From Coriobacteriia bacterium (GTDB taxonomy: Bacteria > Actinomycetota > Coriobacteriia > Anaerosomatales > PALSA-660), in assembly GCA_025361335.1 (NCBI GenBank), contig JANYAK010000036.1, positions 1-50,461 of the forward strand: a DNA stretch of 50,461 nt, written 5' to 3'. The notes below the pieces were generated by a model. That model saw only the letters and a list, made by a program, of their open reading frames with translations, made no database searches and was not told the DNA's origin. Made by a program: the position numbers and the translations under genes. Below are positions 50,361 through 50,461 of the stretch, one piece after another; the first letter of the stretch is position 1; each line of letters starts with the position of its first letter.

Positions 50361-50461
50361 TTCGCTGCCTCAGAATCAATGTACTCGAGCTCGGGTGCCT
50401 CCACCTCCTCTTTCCATCTCGGGTTCTTGCGGGCGTTGAGCTTGTAGAGCTTGCCTTGCAG
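50333..50461 (-). CDS. C-terminal fragment of an unidentified gene at the window edge
   Basis: A stop-bounded frame of 42 residues on the minus strand runs off the right edge. It reads KLYKLNARKNPRWKEEVEAP near the edge and ends EYIDSEAANQVLEYLSL. Codons are less GC-rich than in neighbouring genes (ATT, GAT, TCT, TCA, TTA), hinting at foreign origin. It overlaps the rsmA end by 28 bases. The 5' part and function cannot be seen. Confidence 0.4.
   Translation of the reverse strand: MQGKLYKLNARKNPRWKEEVEAPELEYIDSEAANQVLEYLSL

Overview
The window is a high-GC (roughly two-thirds GC), densely coded bacterial chromosome segment. It looks actinobacterial and most resembles deep Coriobacteriia-type anaerobes. 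The reasons are a four-subunit pyruvate/2-ketoisovalerate:ferredoxin oxidoreductase, a DUF362-ferredoxin protein, hemerythrin and CDGSH proteins, an NRAMP-related transporter, frequent GTG/TTG starts, and a Bacillus-like rsmI-abrB-metG-tatD-yabE-rsmA block. The taxonomic call is an inference; no rRNA gene is present.

Layout. 1-4.5 kb: a GT4 glycosyltransferase, a GNAT acetyltransferase, a DUF72 protein and a zinc-ribbon protein. 4.5-7.0 kb (minus strand): an operon of a stand-alone cobalamin-binding protein with CarH-type motifs and a MacB/LolCD-like ABC permease and ATPase. 7.2-11.1 kb: tRNA-Asp(GUC), then hemE, ferrochelatase and a HemY-type oxidase. 11.1-13.8 kb: an ATC-hydrolase-family gene with a nearby degraded duplicate fragment, a lipoprotein and a tocopherol-cyclase-like protein. 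13.9-19.6 kb: an XRE-cupin regulator, an AMP-forming acyl-CoA ligase and porCDAB, which could interconvert carboxylic acids, acyl-CoAs and 2-oxoacids. 19.6-26 kb: YaiI, hemerythrin, DUF6483, tandem-CDGSH, CapA and MASE3-GAF-SpoIIE genes, then tRNA-Phe(GAA) with a strong terminator. 26.2-28 kb: an ArsR-type regulator with three small membrane proteins, and a second lipoprotein paralogous to the one at 12.1 kb. 28-34.8 kb: cardiolipin synthase, an HTH-fused NRAMP-related transporter, and an OmpR/HK pair followed by a triple 11-bp repeat and two exported proteins. 34.9-39 kb: an HD-GYP-like and a HEAT-like protein that share an N-terminal domain, and a degenerate ImmA/IrrE-like gene. 39-43 kb: a ROK kinase, a DUF362-ferredoxin protein and a membrane protein. 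42.3-50.4 kb: the rsmI-abrB-metG-tatD-yabE-rsmA block, interrupted by a flavoprotein gene and a complete ISLre2-type insertion sequence with 22-bp inverted repeats and 9-bp target duplications. An unidentified gene fragment lies at the right edge.

Most interesting: the CarH-like sensor domain without a DNA-binding domain in an ABC-transporter operon (6378-7043); the DNA-binding-like domain fused to an NRAMP-related transporter (30143-31573); the 11-bp-periodic operator candidate after the two-component system (33814-33842); the HEAT/HD-GYP pair with a shared N-terminal domain (34903-38297); and the precisely delimited IS (46690-48215). No gap without a recognisable feature exceeds about 200 bases. 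The first 167 bases hold nothing I can assign.
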